From positions 557,547 through 621,546 of the forward strand of contig BSBK01006737.1 in NCBI GenBank assembly GCA_027943335.1: DNA of 64,000 nt. Reading direction: 5' to 3'. The translations under genes and the position numbers were made by a program. The stretch comes from Chamaecyparis obtusa (lineage: Eukaryota > Streptophyta > Pinopsida > Cupressales > Cupressaceae). The stretch's first letter is position 1; every line of letters begins with the position of its first letter. The notes under the pieces were generated by a model, which saw nothing but the letters and a program-made list of their open reading frames with translations, did no database searches and was not told the DNA's origin. This document shows positions 11,166 to 23,368 of this stretch, piece by piece.

Positions 11166-13177
11166 AAACAATGCAGCTACAAACAATGCAAGAAGAAAGA
11201 AAAGGAAACTACAGTGCTGAAAGCATAAAATGGGTCCCGACAACATGGCCTGATGAGGTACCCAAGTACAAAAGAGAGTCTCTATAAAGTAGAGAAATAG
11301 AGAAAACCACATGGGAAAAACTCTACTGCAAAAAGAGACAAAGACTAGTCTGAAGGACTAAAGAAGCCTCCAAAACTAGGGAGTGTTCCAGAAAATAGGA
11401 ACAAGAATGAACATGTAGAACATCACTAAAGCATGAAACTGCAAACTCTGTCAAGAAGAAATTGATGATTTGAAGATCCTCCATAGAAATATGACCAGGT
11501 AGAGACGACTGTAATCTGCATGAGTGCCCTCAAATAACACTACTCGAATTAGGAGGCAAACAAAGGCAAACACCTGAACTTGAAGATACAGATGGCATAA
11601 ACCCCAAAAGTCTGAAGAGCTGATCAATGAAATATGGAAGAGTGCCTTTAAAAATAGGAAAGAGTGTCTATATGGTAAATGATCCATCTCACCAAAATGC
11701 ATAGGTACCCAGCGACTGCATCCGCCTAGTACATAGGAACAAATACTGAATACATAGATCACACTATCGAACCAAGGAAGTAGACGAATGATCAGTTGAA
11801 ACCCCCCATAATGCTAACAAGGGAGAGGTGACAGGTACACTAAAAATAGTGCCAATAAGAACTACATCATGAAGAACCAGGAACATCGAAGGTGTAGTGA
11901 AAGTACAAACACAAATAAAGATACCTTGAGGCTAATGTCATGGAAGGAACACTCACTTGACAAAGGTAAATGGAAAATAAGGGAAAACATCAAACCCCCC
12001 ATGGTGCTTTATAATGGAGTGCAAGTACAAATAGCACAAACATGTTCAAGATTCCAAGTATGCAATAAAATGACACTTTATCTCAGTGCATGTGCATAAA
12101 AGAATGCTACAGAAGTGAAGTATACACTGCTCAAAGAAGAGAGAAGGCTACTAAAACAAAAGAACAACCTAAAAAGAGCCATCCCCTAAAGGGAAGAGAT
12201 CCCAGGACCTGAAACATCCAAGATATCCACCAACTTGAAAAAATGCAAGAATTTGAATAAAATGTACCTAGATTAGAATCTGGAAAAATTACTCATAGAA
12301 CTAGAAAGCTCTCAGAACAAGCTTTCCAACTATATTTTGCTTTCCCAAAATGGAGTCCAGATGCGCAAGATAGAGCTTCCAGAGTGCAAAATTGAATATC
12401 TAGCTTTGACAATAAAAAACACCATCAAAAAAGAAAATTCAAAAATTGAAACCTCTAGATCTGGATAGAGCTCAAAACCAACTTTCTGAAAATATCTTGT
12501 TTGCCTGATTTTGACACTGTATGCTCAAGTTATGAGCAAAAAACCATCGAGTTCTTCGAAGAGCCCAAAATGGTGTCTAGATGTGCTAACATTAGCACTT
12601 CACGGGCTTAAAATTGATGGCCAAATGGCCGTTGCTGCATACAAGGCCCTTGAGGCTAAAATTCTGGGCGCTTGGTTGCCATATGACCAGGGGTTAAAAC
12701 TGCATTTGCTTGGCTTAAATTTGACGGCAAATTTTTTTATTTTTTTTTGCAAAATTGCATGCGCATCTTGGGATTTGTGTTAGGGCCTACAAATGTTTAC
12801 CTTGATTTGTGTGCCAAATTTTTTGGTCTTGATTTGTGTGTTGGAGAGTAAAATTTTTGCCTCATTTTGCATACCAAATAGAGAATTTTTGTCTTAATTT
12901 GCGTGCAAGTTCATACAAATTTTGCATTAGGAAACGTGCCAAGATGTTTGGTACAAAAAAATACCCCAAAATACAAAGTTGTCCAAATTGGACATATTTT
13001 ATATCGAAATAGGGGTTTTTGGGTGCTGCAAGCTCAATAGTGAGGTCCGTTTAAGCTCAAAGTGCACCAAAATTGAGGGAATCTCTAATTTCAATAAAAA
13101 AATAATTGAAAAAGCCCTAATCTGAAACATATGATTTTCTTATATTTGATTCCTTCAAACACGAACAAGTTGTAGCA
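11166..13177 (-). other. RT-C interior, no recognisable coding
   Basis: About 2 kb without a long ORF on either strand and without retroviral motifs that I can recognise. The half near the PBS has repeated phrases about 'aaaatggagtccagatgcgc' and 'aaaatggtgtctagatgtgc' (about 12,350 and 12,570 on +), suggesting a diverged internal duplication of roughly 220 bp. Its origin is unknown. Confidence 0.5.
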
Positions 13178-13195
13178 GATTAGACTCTGATACCA
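13178..13195 (-). other. RT-C primer binding site
   Basis: The minus strand TGGTATCAGAGTCTAATC directly follows the LTR with no spacer. The first 11 bases match the canonical initiator-Met PBS. Confidence 0.85.
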
Positions 13196-13583
13196 TGCAG
13201 GATTTGAGCAATACAAATCCACAAAACTTGAAGATCACTTGCATACAAAATCCTGTTACAAGGAAGTAGAGACAAGAAGAGGGCAAGGGTTTGACTCAAA
13301 AATATGAAGAAGAAAATATCCTCAAATAAGGAATGAATAAAATATACAATGGATCATCCTTATAAAGGAGATCGAAAGCCTTGAAAGGCAAACCTAGTGC
13401 ATGTAATAATTAGTTAAATTATTACAAGACTAATGCATGCAAGTTTATATTTAAAACAACTAGTGCATGAGTGTTTAAAACAACTAGTGCATGTGTGTTT
13501 AAATATAAACAACTAAAGCAAAAGAGTTGACATCTTAAAAAGGGAGTAAACTTAATTAGCATAATTAATACTTTACTCTAACA
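13196..13583 (-). repeat. RT-C 5' LTR
   Basis: 388 bp, TG...CA bounded. It differs from the 3' LTR mainly by a tandem duplication of about 24 bp (around 13456-13505, ACAACTAGTGCATG repeated) and scattered substitutions. Confidence 0.85.
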
Positions 13584-13588
13584 GTAAC

Positions 13589-13872
13589 CATATTATATGC
13601 ATACATGGTGTATGTGTGTGTGTAGACAATGTGATAATCATGATGTAAAAGCTACAATATGCATGAGTCATAATGAGTGCATATATATCTAAGCTAGCAT
13701 CTAAATCCATCCATATACATGAGTTCATAATATAAAACATACATGAGAAACATAAACCATATCATGCCATCAAATCTAATAATATATACATATAAAGGAC
13801 CCATAAGCATACATGGAAAGAAAAAGCATGACAATAACATAAGGCATATGTAGAATGATAAAAAAATCTGTA

Positions 13873-13914
<42 letters not shown>

Positions 13915-14045
13915 ATCAATATCTAATGTACATGTATCACATCACTAAAAAGACACATGATGTCTATCTACATGTATATAAAAAGAATGGTATACATAAT
14001 CTGTCAAAAATAATCTCTATATCAAAATCTTAGGACTTTGGTACA
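13589..14045 (+). other. H1 noncoding DNA after integrase, with a TG/TA microsatellite
   Basis: Low-complexity AT-rich sequence with many CATA/TACATG words and a (TG)n(TA)n microsatellite at 13871-13913. No gene is seen. It separates H1 integrase from the antisense PMD ORF. Confidence 0.6.
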
Positions 14046-16252
14046 TGAGTCTCAGAGATGGATGGATTTGGTGTCTCTAGGGCTTGTACTAACTGGCCCA
14101 ATGATACAAAGTGAAAGAGATTGGCTAAGATCACTGTGTGTAATCCTTTAATAACTCATCATATCTCTCCAAGCTATACTTAGAGTCACATCTCTTTCTA
14201 TTTGGAATCAACGAGCTCTCACATAAGCTTGTGTACTCAGGGGTGATCCAGGTCTACAAATGCTCCACAATGAGTTGTGTCTACCTTATTTTAAATCTCA
14301 TTTACCTAGTGATGTAGCTCATCCATTGATCTCTCAACACTCTAAGCTCTGATCTCTATGATCTCTCTCTCTTTGAGGCTAGTGTTTGGCTCTATCATCA
14401 TCTAGTCTCTCTTCCCACCACACTGACAAGTTGATCATCTCTCTATATGAGGGAGGCTTGTGCCTCCTCATATAAAGTAAAAAGTCTATCCATGCCCTCA
14501 ATCAGGCTAACATGGCACCCAAATGTCTGACGAGGTCTATATATGTCTAGTACCTTGCCCTAGATAGGCACTAGTGGTGCTTCCTCCTCCAAAACAATGA
14601 AAATAAAATTGTGTCACTCGCTGACTCCATTTGCATCCACAAAGTGACAAGAGATGTATCTATACTAGAGCTACACACACACACACATGCATAAAATAAA
14701 AGCATCTACATCTACTATATCAAAATAATGTATCTATATAGGTAGATCTACAGTCTATCAATCTGGGTCAATAGGGGGCACGTGACTACCTGATGCCCTA
14801 GTGGTCTCCATTGTCTGTGTCAATGGTGCTGGTGGTCTTGTTCTCACCGGTCAAGAAGATAAAGGTGTTGGTGAACCCATCAAAGGGGGTGGAGATGGTA
14901 CAAATACTATAGGTAGTGGAAATTCCATTCTCTATCTATGCCTTGACCTCTCCTCTCCTTGGTTAGGAGAATCCCTACCAGGAATCCCCTTTTGAGATCC
15001 CTCTCGACCTATTCATGGGGGTGATTGGTCATCTCCACCATCATCTGGTAGTGGACCATGGTCTCTATCCACTGCATTAGGTGGTAAAATTAGAGAGCGT
15101 TAGGTCTGGGCCCACCATCATGTGAAGCCATTTGTGACCCTAACATCATCAAAGTCTATGTTGGGGGTGCATTTTCATGTCCTCCAGGAGGGCTATCTTG
15201 GATGTCTATGCTAGTTGACCTTACAATATCCCAAGGCCAAGCCACACTCCAAATTGATTTGATGTAAGTAGGCACAACCATTGGAAAGGCCTTTACCTAC
15301 CCAAAATGATGCATGCAATGCTTCCAATAGTATGGCATAGCTATGTAGTCATGATTCCCTATGAGGAAGCGATCTTGCTGCATGTGAGTCAGCTCACTAG
15401 ATTTCCATACAACCATACCTGGTATGGATTCCATACAATGTCTCCCATACTGAGGTGATCTATCATGAGTCACTAGTGCTATAGGTCATTGAGCCTCCAA
15501 TCTCCATGCTATAGAGGATAGGTGTAGGCTTAGGGAAGGGGTTTTATGATATCGATGGGAAACCCCACTTGTCTAGTGCATATGATGTGCTAAAAAGTTC
15601 ACACTTGTACTAGTGTGTGTGTAATGATTTTATAGAGCTCATGGTGGACGAAGCAACCCATATCATAATACAGGTGCACGAGCATGCTCTATCCCCACAT
15701 GTATCTCTCTCCATGCTCCTCCATCACTCTAATATATAAAACAAGGCCCCCAAGAAGGTGTGAGCCCCATCCTCCCATCACCACTCATAGTGCCATGATG
15801 GTAATGAGAATGTGACATAATAAAGAAATAGTGACTTGTCCCTACTCCAAAAATCATAAGAAGATGTGGCCACTATCACCCGAGACTCAATCCACTAACC
15901 ATCTCTGTCCCTCTGGTAGATCATACATTGAAATGGGATCATCTAATGATTCTCATGCTCTACGAATATGTAAGCACATGATATGATGTATGTCCTCTAA
16001 GGTGATGGTCATCTCCTTAGTAGGGAGATGAGAAGACATGGTGTTTTCATTCTCATTCTCTATCAATCCGGTCAACATAGGCCCATGGAAGTGCATCTCT
16101 GAGAGGTGGTATACCCACCAAAGATCCACTTGGGGAAGTTTATAATCCTTTTTAGTGGTCACATCATTAGTATGCTCTTGGATCAAGGTAAATGCATGCC
16201 CTATGGTGTTCTCTCTAATATTTGGAATTCTATACAAGTACAAATAACACAA
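14046..16252 (-). pseudogene. H1 antisense ORF: plant mobile domain (PMD)-like protein with C-terminal coiled coil
   Basis: This remnant runs opposite to H1 pol. Reading minus from 16252, the PMD signature appears near 15980-16050 as SSHLPTKEMTITLEDIHHIM (family: HTFHLPxGEMTVTLEDV), followed by RWLVDxVSGDSG-like and HLYYDMGCFVHHEL-like segments. Past 14,700 the remnant becomes Gln/Arg/Glu-rich (AQASLI-RDDQLVSVVGRE, then LRVLRDQ), consistent with a coiled coil. Stops and frameshifts are common. Domain order and antisense placement match the better-preserved copy in G3 (39371-41260). PMD proteins are known both in cellular genes (MAIL1/MAIN) and in transposons; its role here is unknown. Confidence 0.6.
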
Positions 16253-16935
16253 TGCATCAGTAACATGCTCAATTTATTAAAGTACTTCAAAAATTAAATA
16301 TAGACAAAAGCATGGCCCAAGGATGCTAGCACTGGGATCCACATGACACCAACATGGATTCAAGACACTAGCGTGTCTTGACTTCGGACCACTGCCAACA
16401 TCAAGAGTGTAGATCTTGGATGCCAATGTAAAAATCACCCTAGATGCGTAGACAACTACGTGATTACCAGACACATGCATTACTAAAATTAAAACTATGC
16501 TAAAAATCAAGAAAAATCATGGACTTGGGAGGGAAAAATGAAGCTTATGTCATATGACGGCTAATCCTTCTCGATTGTTGTCCACAAATCCTCAATTTGG
16601 GTTGCTCAAAAATCTCATTTGTGAGACATTTTTTCTCAAGATGCTCAGAATCCCAACAAAAAACCTCATAATAAATAGTGAAAATGACCCTTCTATGGGC
16701 CCACAAGGCCCATATATAGCCTAGAATGGACCCAAAAATGTAATTTCTTTTTTGGGTTTGTCTAGCTCCATTTTCCTTCCTATTTTTCTCCACTTGTTGG
16801 GGGAAAAAATATGGGAGGCATATTATCCCCTACAACTGATTTTTCATTTCGAATGAGAGTAAGGCTTCTTAAGAATTATTCTCATTGAGGTAGCTTCTCC
16901 TATTTTTGATACTAACAAAAATCTTGGTTTTGCAG
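16253..16935. other. H1 3' region, no gene seen
   Basis: About 680 bp between the start of the antisense ORF and S2. It contains short ORF-like stretches without recognisable motifs. By position it would hold the promoter or leader of the antisense ORF. Confidence 0.45.
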
Positions 16936-18879
16936 TGTAATGCCCCGCTAGGGAACCCAGGATAAATTAACCCAAAACATGTTACTAAGTTTACTGAATA
17001 ATATTTATTTTCTTAAGAGTTTACAATCAATAATGAATAATAATGTGAAATCTATATAAAATAAGATAATATATATTTATAAATCTAACTCATTTACAAA
17101 TTACAACTCTCATGGGTTTCATGATGTAAAATTACGTATAAGTTAACTAATCTATCAAGTACAATCCAACAGAAGGTCACAAGATATATCTTAGGTTCAT
17201 TTTAAAACCCAAATTGAAGTATTCCTAATCCTTTACTTAATCATAATGAAAAAGAACACAAATTATTAAGTACACAAACATATTAATTTCAAATGAATAT
17301 TAAGATACATTCATTACATCAATATAATCAAGGTATATACAATATGATATAAACTACTACATTATAGTCTTCAAGATAATACAACTTCCACTGCACATGT
17401 CAAATGGATAACAATAATACATTACAAGTAAATATACATCTCCTAAAATCAATGTCACTAACCATACATAAAATGGAATACAAGATATACATCTCATGAG
17501 AAAGTCTCCAAGAAAAGAACAAGAAGATAAAAGCAACATCGAGGATCATCCAAGCACAAAGTCACAAACATTGGATCTCAATGGTAATAGAATCATTACC
17601 ATCCGACCACGTAGAACCAATAAGTCCACTCCCACTGTGTTGAGGAGATAATACCGGGCCTCACTTAAGGAAACAACCAAACAAGCAAGACTAATGCAAT
17701 GATATAGAGGATAAAATGGTAATAAGTAGTTACAAGGTTATTAAGTATAAGTGATCATGACACAAAATAGGTGTACCAAATGCTCATGTAGGAACCTAGC
17801 ACACATATAGGGAAGTGTTGTCACTTAAGTGAACTCTAAGATAACCTAGTAGTCTCTCTGGACCCTAACCTCCTAGTGACTCTATGTGGTATCAGTAGTC
17901 CTTTCATATAGATAAGGAAAACCAACTATGCTAGACCTTAACATCTCTCTAGACAAGAAAACATCTTCTCCCACTCCCATCCTAGCCTGTACTAGCATTC
18001 AAGGCATGGGCGATGCACAATTATCTGTTTAATATTTTTATCCTAATAAATTTATTAAGTTATAACTTATTAAGTCAACTTACAAAGGATACCCAAGAAA
18101 CCACTTTAGGGATTTGACGCCTCCAAAGTAAGCCACTTCCCTTCTATGATCCTAGATAACCTACCCTAATGCTCCCAACAAAAGAAATAAAGAGAAAGAA
18201 AAACCAAAAGTGTAAAATATTTCTCATAAGCTAGTAAACCATGAATGCCATCGAAGACAAGTGTTTTAGCATAAAAAATAAAATATCATCCATACAAGGA
18301 TAAAAAATGTCCATCCCATACTGGACATCTCAATAAACAATTACCAATTCTCATAGTCTCATAGAACAGATCAATAATCATCAATATCAACAAAGCATCT
18401 TTCTCCAAACATGGAGTAAAACATAAGCCACAAAGGTAATCATTCAGAACATATAACAACCATATCAGAAGAAATAAGGTGACCAAGTTAATTAAGACTC
18501 CAAACAATATTAATGGTCGTCACCTTATGATTAAATAACATAAAGATTAAGGACTTAATAGAAACATGACATAAATCCCAGTTACACTCAAAACAACATG
18601 TGAACCAATCATGACATTTTAAAGGTTATGAACATTCCACAGTGTAAATTCAAAGTATAAAAACCATAAAATAATTCAAGTCTAGAAGACAAATTTCCAC
18701 CTAAGGCATCACTCTACCCATATAGACAAATAATTATAACAAAATGGACAAAGCAAAAATTATAATCATAAATCACTATGACATAAAACATACACAAATG
18801 AGGTGTATTCAATATCTTATCAAATTGACTATTGTTATTAATTTAGATAATCTTAAGTCATAATCGATGTAGTTACCAA

Positions 18880-19238
18880 CATCATCGAGTTAACTGTGGA
18901 AAATATAATATCAATTTAACTTTTATAAATTAATTTGTAATACTCTTAATAAAAATTAACTTATTGTGTAAAATTACTAAATAACATTATAATTAAATTT
19001 TAATAGAAAAATAATAATGTAAACCTTTATAAATTAATTTATACACATATATACAAATTAACTTATTGATTTTAATTGTTAAAATAAATAATATAATTAA
19101 TTAACAATATAATGTATTCAATTAATAAAATTTAATAATATAAATAAAATTTATATTATTAAATTTAATACACAAACATTTAATATAAAATAGAATTTAA
19201 TAAAATAAATCTTAATTTTTTTTTATAAACATTATATT
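18880..19238. repeat. AT-rich block in S2
   Basis: Extremely AT-rich stretch of TTAATTAATA-type words ending in a 12-base G run (19239-19250). No gene. Confidence 0.6.
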
Positions 19239-19484
19239 GGGGGGGGGGGGAGTTTTAGCCCCACCACCCTTGCCCTTTTAAGGGCTACTGACTATCCCTT
19301 TTGGTCATGACAAAAGTACTATTGACGATAGTACTCTGCTGTGCGGTAGGCTGCCTTGCTGACAGTACCTACCGATCATGACAGAAGTACTGCCGACAAG
19401 AATACTCTACCGTGCGGTAGGCTATCATGTCAATAGTACCTGCCGAGCACCTGTGGGGAGCAGGGGTGGTGTCCCACCCCCACA
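19239..19484. repeat. GC-rich island with a 71-bp tandem duplication
   Basis: Bounded by a G run and GCCCCACCACCC on the left and by GGGGTGGTGTCCCACCCCC on the right, which pair imperfectly as inverted ends. Inside, two copies of a 71-bp unit start at 19305 and 19376 (TCATGACA.AAGTACT, then GTGCGGTAGGCT, then AGTACCTRCCGA). It is unlike the surrounding AT-rich DNA, so it may be a small inserted element, but I find no clear TSD. Confidence 0.5.
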
Positions 19485-20760
19485 TTTATATAATAACTTT
19501 TTAAAATTCACATACCAAAAATATAAACAATTATTGTTTTTATAATAAATCTTCAATAGGGTTTTTTTTAAAGATAAAACAACATCGACATATATTTTTT
19601 TGAAAGATAATTATCAAAATATCTTCTTGCCCCCCCCCTTTTTTTATACATAATTGATTTTTCTAAAACATAAATTTTCAACCAATTCTTCTAAAGATAA
19701 TTTATTTTAATTTTATAAACAAATTTACTTATGGGAAGAATTTTATAAATTGAAGAAGCTAAACATAAAGATGCAATTCTAATAGTAAATTAATTTCCTC
19801 CAAACCTTAAGGCTGATTTTCTTCATTAAGAATTTACCCAAAATCCCACATGCAAAAACCCTCAAGGATGAAACCTCAATTCAAATGGTTCTACAAAAAT
19901 CTACACAAGAAGAATTTGGTTTGCCAAATCTCAAACAAGAAAACAATGAATACTAGGCATGAAGAAGACAAACTTTTCAAAAATGGAAAAAATACAAAAG
20001 GATTCAAAGTCCTACCTCAAACCCAAGAATGATTTGAGAAGAAAGGAAGAACACCATTCACAATCCAAAATTCCAGCTTTCAATTAATTCCTTCAATTCC
20101 AATCCAGAGCCAAAACTCATCTCCCTAAAACCTGTCTCCCCAATAATGACCAAAAAGAATTCTCATATAGAAACCCATCAAACCGAACTTTAAACATGCA
20201 ACTCACAATCAAGAATTAGAGCTCAACTGTTAAAAATTAAGAAATAGTTTACTCAAAATCATAGAAATCAGAACTCAACTCCAACCTCGTTAATCATGAA
20301 CCTTTATTTATTGAAAGAATTATTTATTTATTTGTATCATCAAAAAATAGAAGCACTTCCATTTAGGACTGGTTTAGCCCTTCGAGTAAGTAGTTTGGGG
20401 TCATGTCCAACGCCTTGAATGGGTCTTTGACTTGGATCTAGCTTTTTCCCCCTATTTTGCTTCTCTTTCCACCTATTGCCAGTATGTTTCTGGCACCTGA
20501 TCCTAAGAATTGAGATTCTTGACCTTCTGGGTCAAGGTCGACCTCGACCCTGACCCTGGGTCTAGATTTCAAGTTTCAAAAGTTTCTAGATGTCAGGCTT
20601 CAGAAAGTTTTATTTCCCACTTCCGGGTCATCTGTTTGGGATTTTAGAATGGTAAACTCTTAAATTATATTTAATCTAGGTCCATTTATAGGGGTTAAGG
20701 TTTAAATGGGAATTTAATTCTCCTTTGTAGACCTTTCTAGAATTTTGTGCCCTAGACTTG

Positions 20761-20768
20761 TATAAAAG
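20761..20768 (+). promoter_or_regulatory. TATA box of S2
   Basis: TATAAAAG followed by a CT-rich stretch and a CAAGCA/CATTCAAG-rich leader, the arrangement also seen at 24439 in the H1 LTR. Confidence 0.6.
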
Positions 20769-22310
20769 GAAGCCTTCCTCTCTCATTTTGACATCCATGA
20801 TCAAGCATCTTTTGTCATCGATCTTATGCATCTCAAGCAAGAGAAATCAAGCAATCAAGAAAGAAAGAAAGAAGGAGAAGGAAAGAATTCAAGCATTCAT
20901 TCATCTTCAAGCATTCAAGCATTCAAGATCCAATTCATCAAGGAGATCCATTGGTAGCCATTGAAGGATTCAATCTCTATGGAGCCCTCTTGTTGAAGAT
21001 TTCTCCATCCATTTCCATTCAAGCTTCTTCCTATTCCAAGATCCATTCAAGATTGGTGTTGAAGATCTAATGAAATTGATTTGAGATATCCTACATACAA
21101 TTCTACATTCATTTGGAGCATCCATACTTGTGGATTCAAGGATTCGAATCCTCCACAAGGGTTTCAACATAAGCAAGGTGAATTGTTCCATTTACTTTGT
21201 TTCTTTGCTGCAATTTCAATTACATTTCAAGGTTGATTCCAAACTGGGGTTTGACCAAGGGAAACCCCCTCATCCAAACAACAAAACCCTTTTTCTTGCA
21301 AGAACAGGTGCGGGACAGTGAATCACAGATAAGATCTAAGTACCCTTTTCGACAAACTTCTAGGATCCGTGAACAAAATTTCCATCGGAATAGTGCAGGT
21401 CAAGGTTGACTTTTAGGGGTAAGTTTGTGCCCCAAGGTAAGATCTTACCCTTGTTTTGGGTCAAGGTTGACCTTTCTCAGAAAGATAGAAGGTTTTTGGG
21501 TTTTCTCTATTTTTGTGTTTCCAAGTCAAATCCGGTTGCAGAATTTCCCGAAACTGAGTACAGACATGAGAAAATAGTATTTTCTAGATTTGTCATATTT
21601 TGAGGTTAGTACTTATCTTCAATTCAATTAAGAGTTATGTATTTCCTTTCTATAATGGAATATAGGGTTTTCTCCTTTCTTCACATTCTTCATCGATTGA
21701 TTCATTTGTGCATTAACCATTTTCTTTTGGTTGATCAATTTGGATCTTTCCTTTGGGAATTTGGGGTTAAGAAGAAGATCTTACTTTTCCCACATACCTA
21801 CTCACACATACCATATTTCATATTATCTTATACATATACATCTTGACACACCACTCTCCTTTTTATCATATTACATTATTTAATAATTCCAATTCTTGCA
21901 AATCAGTCAACTTTTTTTCTTAAATTTAAAATTCAATTTTATTAATTGAATGTGTAAATTTAATTGTCTAATAATATTTAATTATTAATTAATATTTTTA
22001 GCATATTAATAATATAAAAATTGATAATTAAATATCAATTCATTAATTTATTACAAGGAATTATAACTAATCCATTAGTTAAGTCTCTTAACCCAATATT
22101 CTAATTTAAAATTGATAAATCAATTCCTTTTAACTGGTGTGCATATAATTACATGATTAATCATAATTAATATCTTTAGCACTAATTAATAGACAACTTG
22201 ATGATTAATACCAATTTATATTTTTTGAACATTTAATTTAGATTTAGATTTAATATTTAATTAAATCTTTATTTTCATAATTAGACTTTTAATTTAGTCT
22301 TTTAAATCAT

Positions 22311-22462
22311 CAATGATATTTAATTAATTTTCATTAATTAAATATCTATATATTTAATTAATTTTCATTAATTAAATATCTATATATTTAATTAATTTTC
22401 ATTAATTAAATATCTATATATTTAATTAATTTTCATTAATTAAATATCTATATATTTAATAT
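22311..22462. repeat. 34-bp AT-rich tandem repeat, about four copies
   Basis: The unit contains TTTTCATTAATTAAATATC. The single C in the TTTTCATT part recurs at 22332, 22366, 22400 and 22434, an exact 34-bp period. It is near-identical between copies, so amplification is recent. Confidence 0.9.
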
Positions 22463-23175
22463 TTTTATATTTATAAGATATAATTATTTTAATCTCATAA
22501 TTAATCTTAATCAAATCTTTAAGGCATTAATAACACACAATTCACATCAAGACACTTGACCAACAAACATGAAGGAAAGACCGATTAAACCCATAAAGTA
22601 ATAATCAAGCTCAAAGAAAGGGTTCACGAATAACATCAATCTGATGAATTCGAAGGGTAGCTGATAACATACCTATCCACTATTTGAGGACAATAATTGT
22701 CTTAGGTTGGGATTTAGACCTAGATGCTATCTCCCCTCTCTTACCATTGAGATAATGTGACAGGCCACACTCATCTTGATAATTTAGGGAAGTCGATGCC
22801 TAGTACTTGAAATCCTACATAAAAGATAAGCATGTACACACACACACACATACCAGATAATGGTGGGGATTGACCGACCATGTAGATCTCACAAGCAAGT
22901 AACTACGACTCCGTCCCTCAACCACATAACAAAAAAAATATAAAACATACATGCCAACCATACACATGCAAGTATGGGGTTAGTAAAATTATAACATAAG
23001 TAACATCACCAAGTGTAAATAACCCTCATCATCTAACTAACATGATATAAATCAAACAATTAAAGTATCATAGAGTTGAATCATTAAATGTAATCGAAGA
23101 TCTGATATTCATAAAAAGTGGTCTAAATGGGTTGGCATCATAAAAATAAATGGAATTAAAGGGGTGGGCATTACA
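22463..23175 (+). other. S2 3' end (U5-like), no gene
   Basis: Mixed sequence with several splice-like and pyrimidine tracts but no ORF that I can support. Terminates in GGGCATTACA. Confidence 0.45.
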
Positions 23176-23180
23176 TGTAG

Positions 23181-23353
23181 GATATTTCATCCTAAACACT
23201 AGGGGCAACTCAATTGAGCACAATGTACCCCCAACATAGGTAATTTTTTTTGTAGGTAAATTTTTCAACAAAACAATTAATGCATTTAATTTTGCTTCTA
23301 TATCTGACATGCACAACTTTTGTGCACCAATCCCTTGAAAAAATTGGCTCACT
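23181..23353 (+). other. H1 last internal segment before the polypurine tract
   Basis: 170 bp of H1 between S2 and the PPT. No coding assigned. Confidence 0.5.
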
Positions 23354-23368
23354 AAAGTGGGGGAAAAA
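23354..23368 (+). other. H1 polypurine tract
   Basis: AAAGTGGGGGAAAAA ends directly at the TGTGGTGTCC LTR start. Confidence 0.75.

Larger units (their letters stand above)
10785..13583 (-). mobile_element. RT-C: short non-autonomous LTR retrotransposon, TSD GTAAC
   Basis: Two direct repeats (10785-11148 and 13196-13583) bound a 2.05-kb interior, with a perfect TSD GTAAC at 10780-10784 and 13584-13588. Orientation is minus: next to the right LTR is TGGTATCAGAGTC (PBS), next to the left LTR is a G-rich PPT. I see no gag or pol in the interior. At 2.8 kb it is TRIM-like in size, though its LTRs are longer than typical TRIMs. It sits in the 3' part of H1 just after integrase. Confidence 0.85.
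16936..23175 (+). mobile_element. S2: putative 6.2-kb solo LTR (Gypsy type)
   Basis: It begins TGTAATGCCC and ends GGGCATTACA, a 10-bp perfect terminal inverted repeat. It is flanked by TGCAG (16931-16935) and TGTAG (23176-23180), a 5-bp TSD with one mismatch. A TATA box (20761-20768) is followed by a transcript-like leader similar to that of the H1 3' LTR (both contain AGGTTGATTCC..AAAC..GGGTTT). No gag/pol and no second LTR are seen inside. A 6.2-kb LTR is long but within the range known for Ogre/Tat relatives. Alternatively it is an LTR enlarged by internal insertions, such as the GC-rich block at 19239-19484. Confidence 0.6.

Noticed and set aside
16795..16825. GGGGGAAAAAATATGGGAGG as a second H1 polypurine tract with an LTR after it
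   Set aside because: No LTR start follows; the real PPT/LTR junction is at 23,368/23,369.
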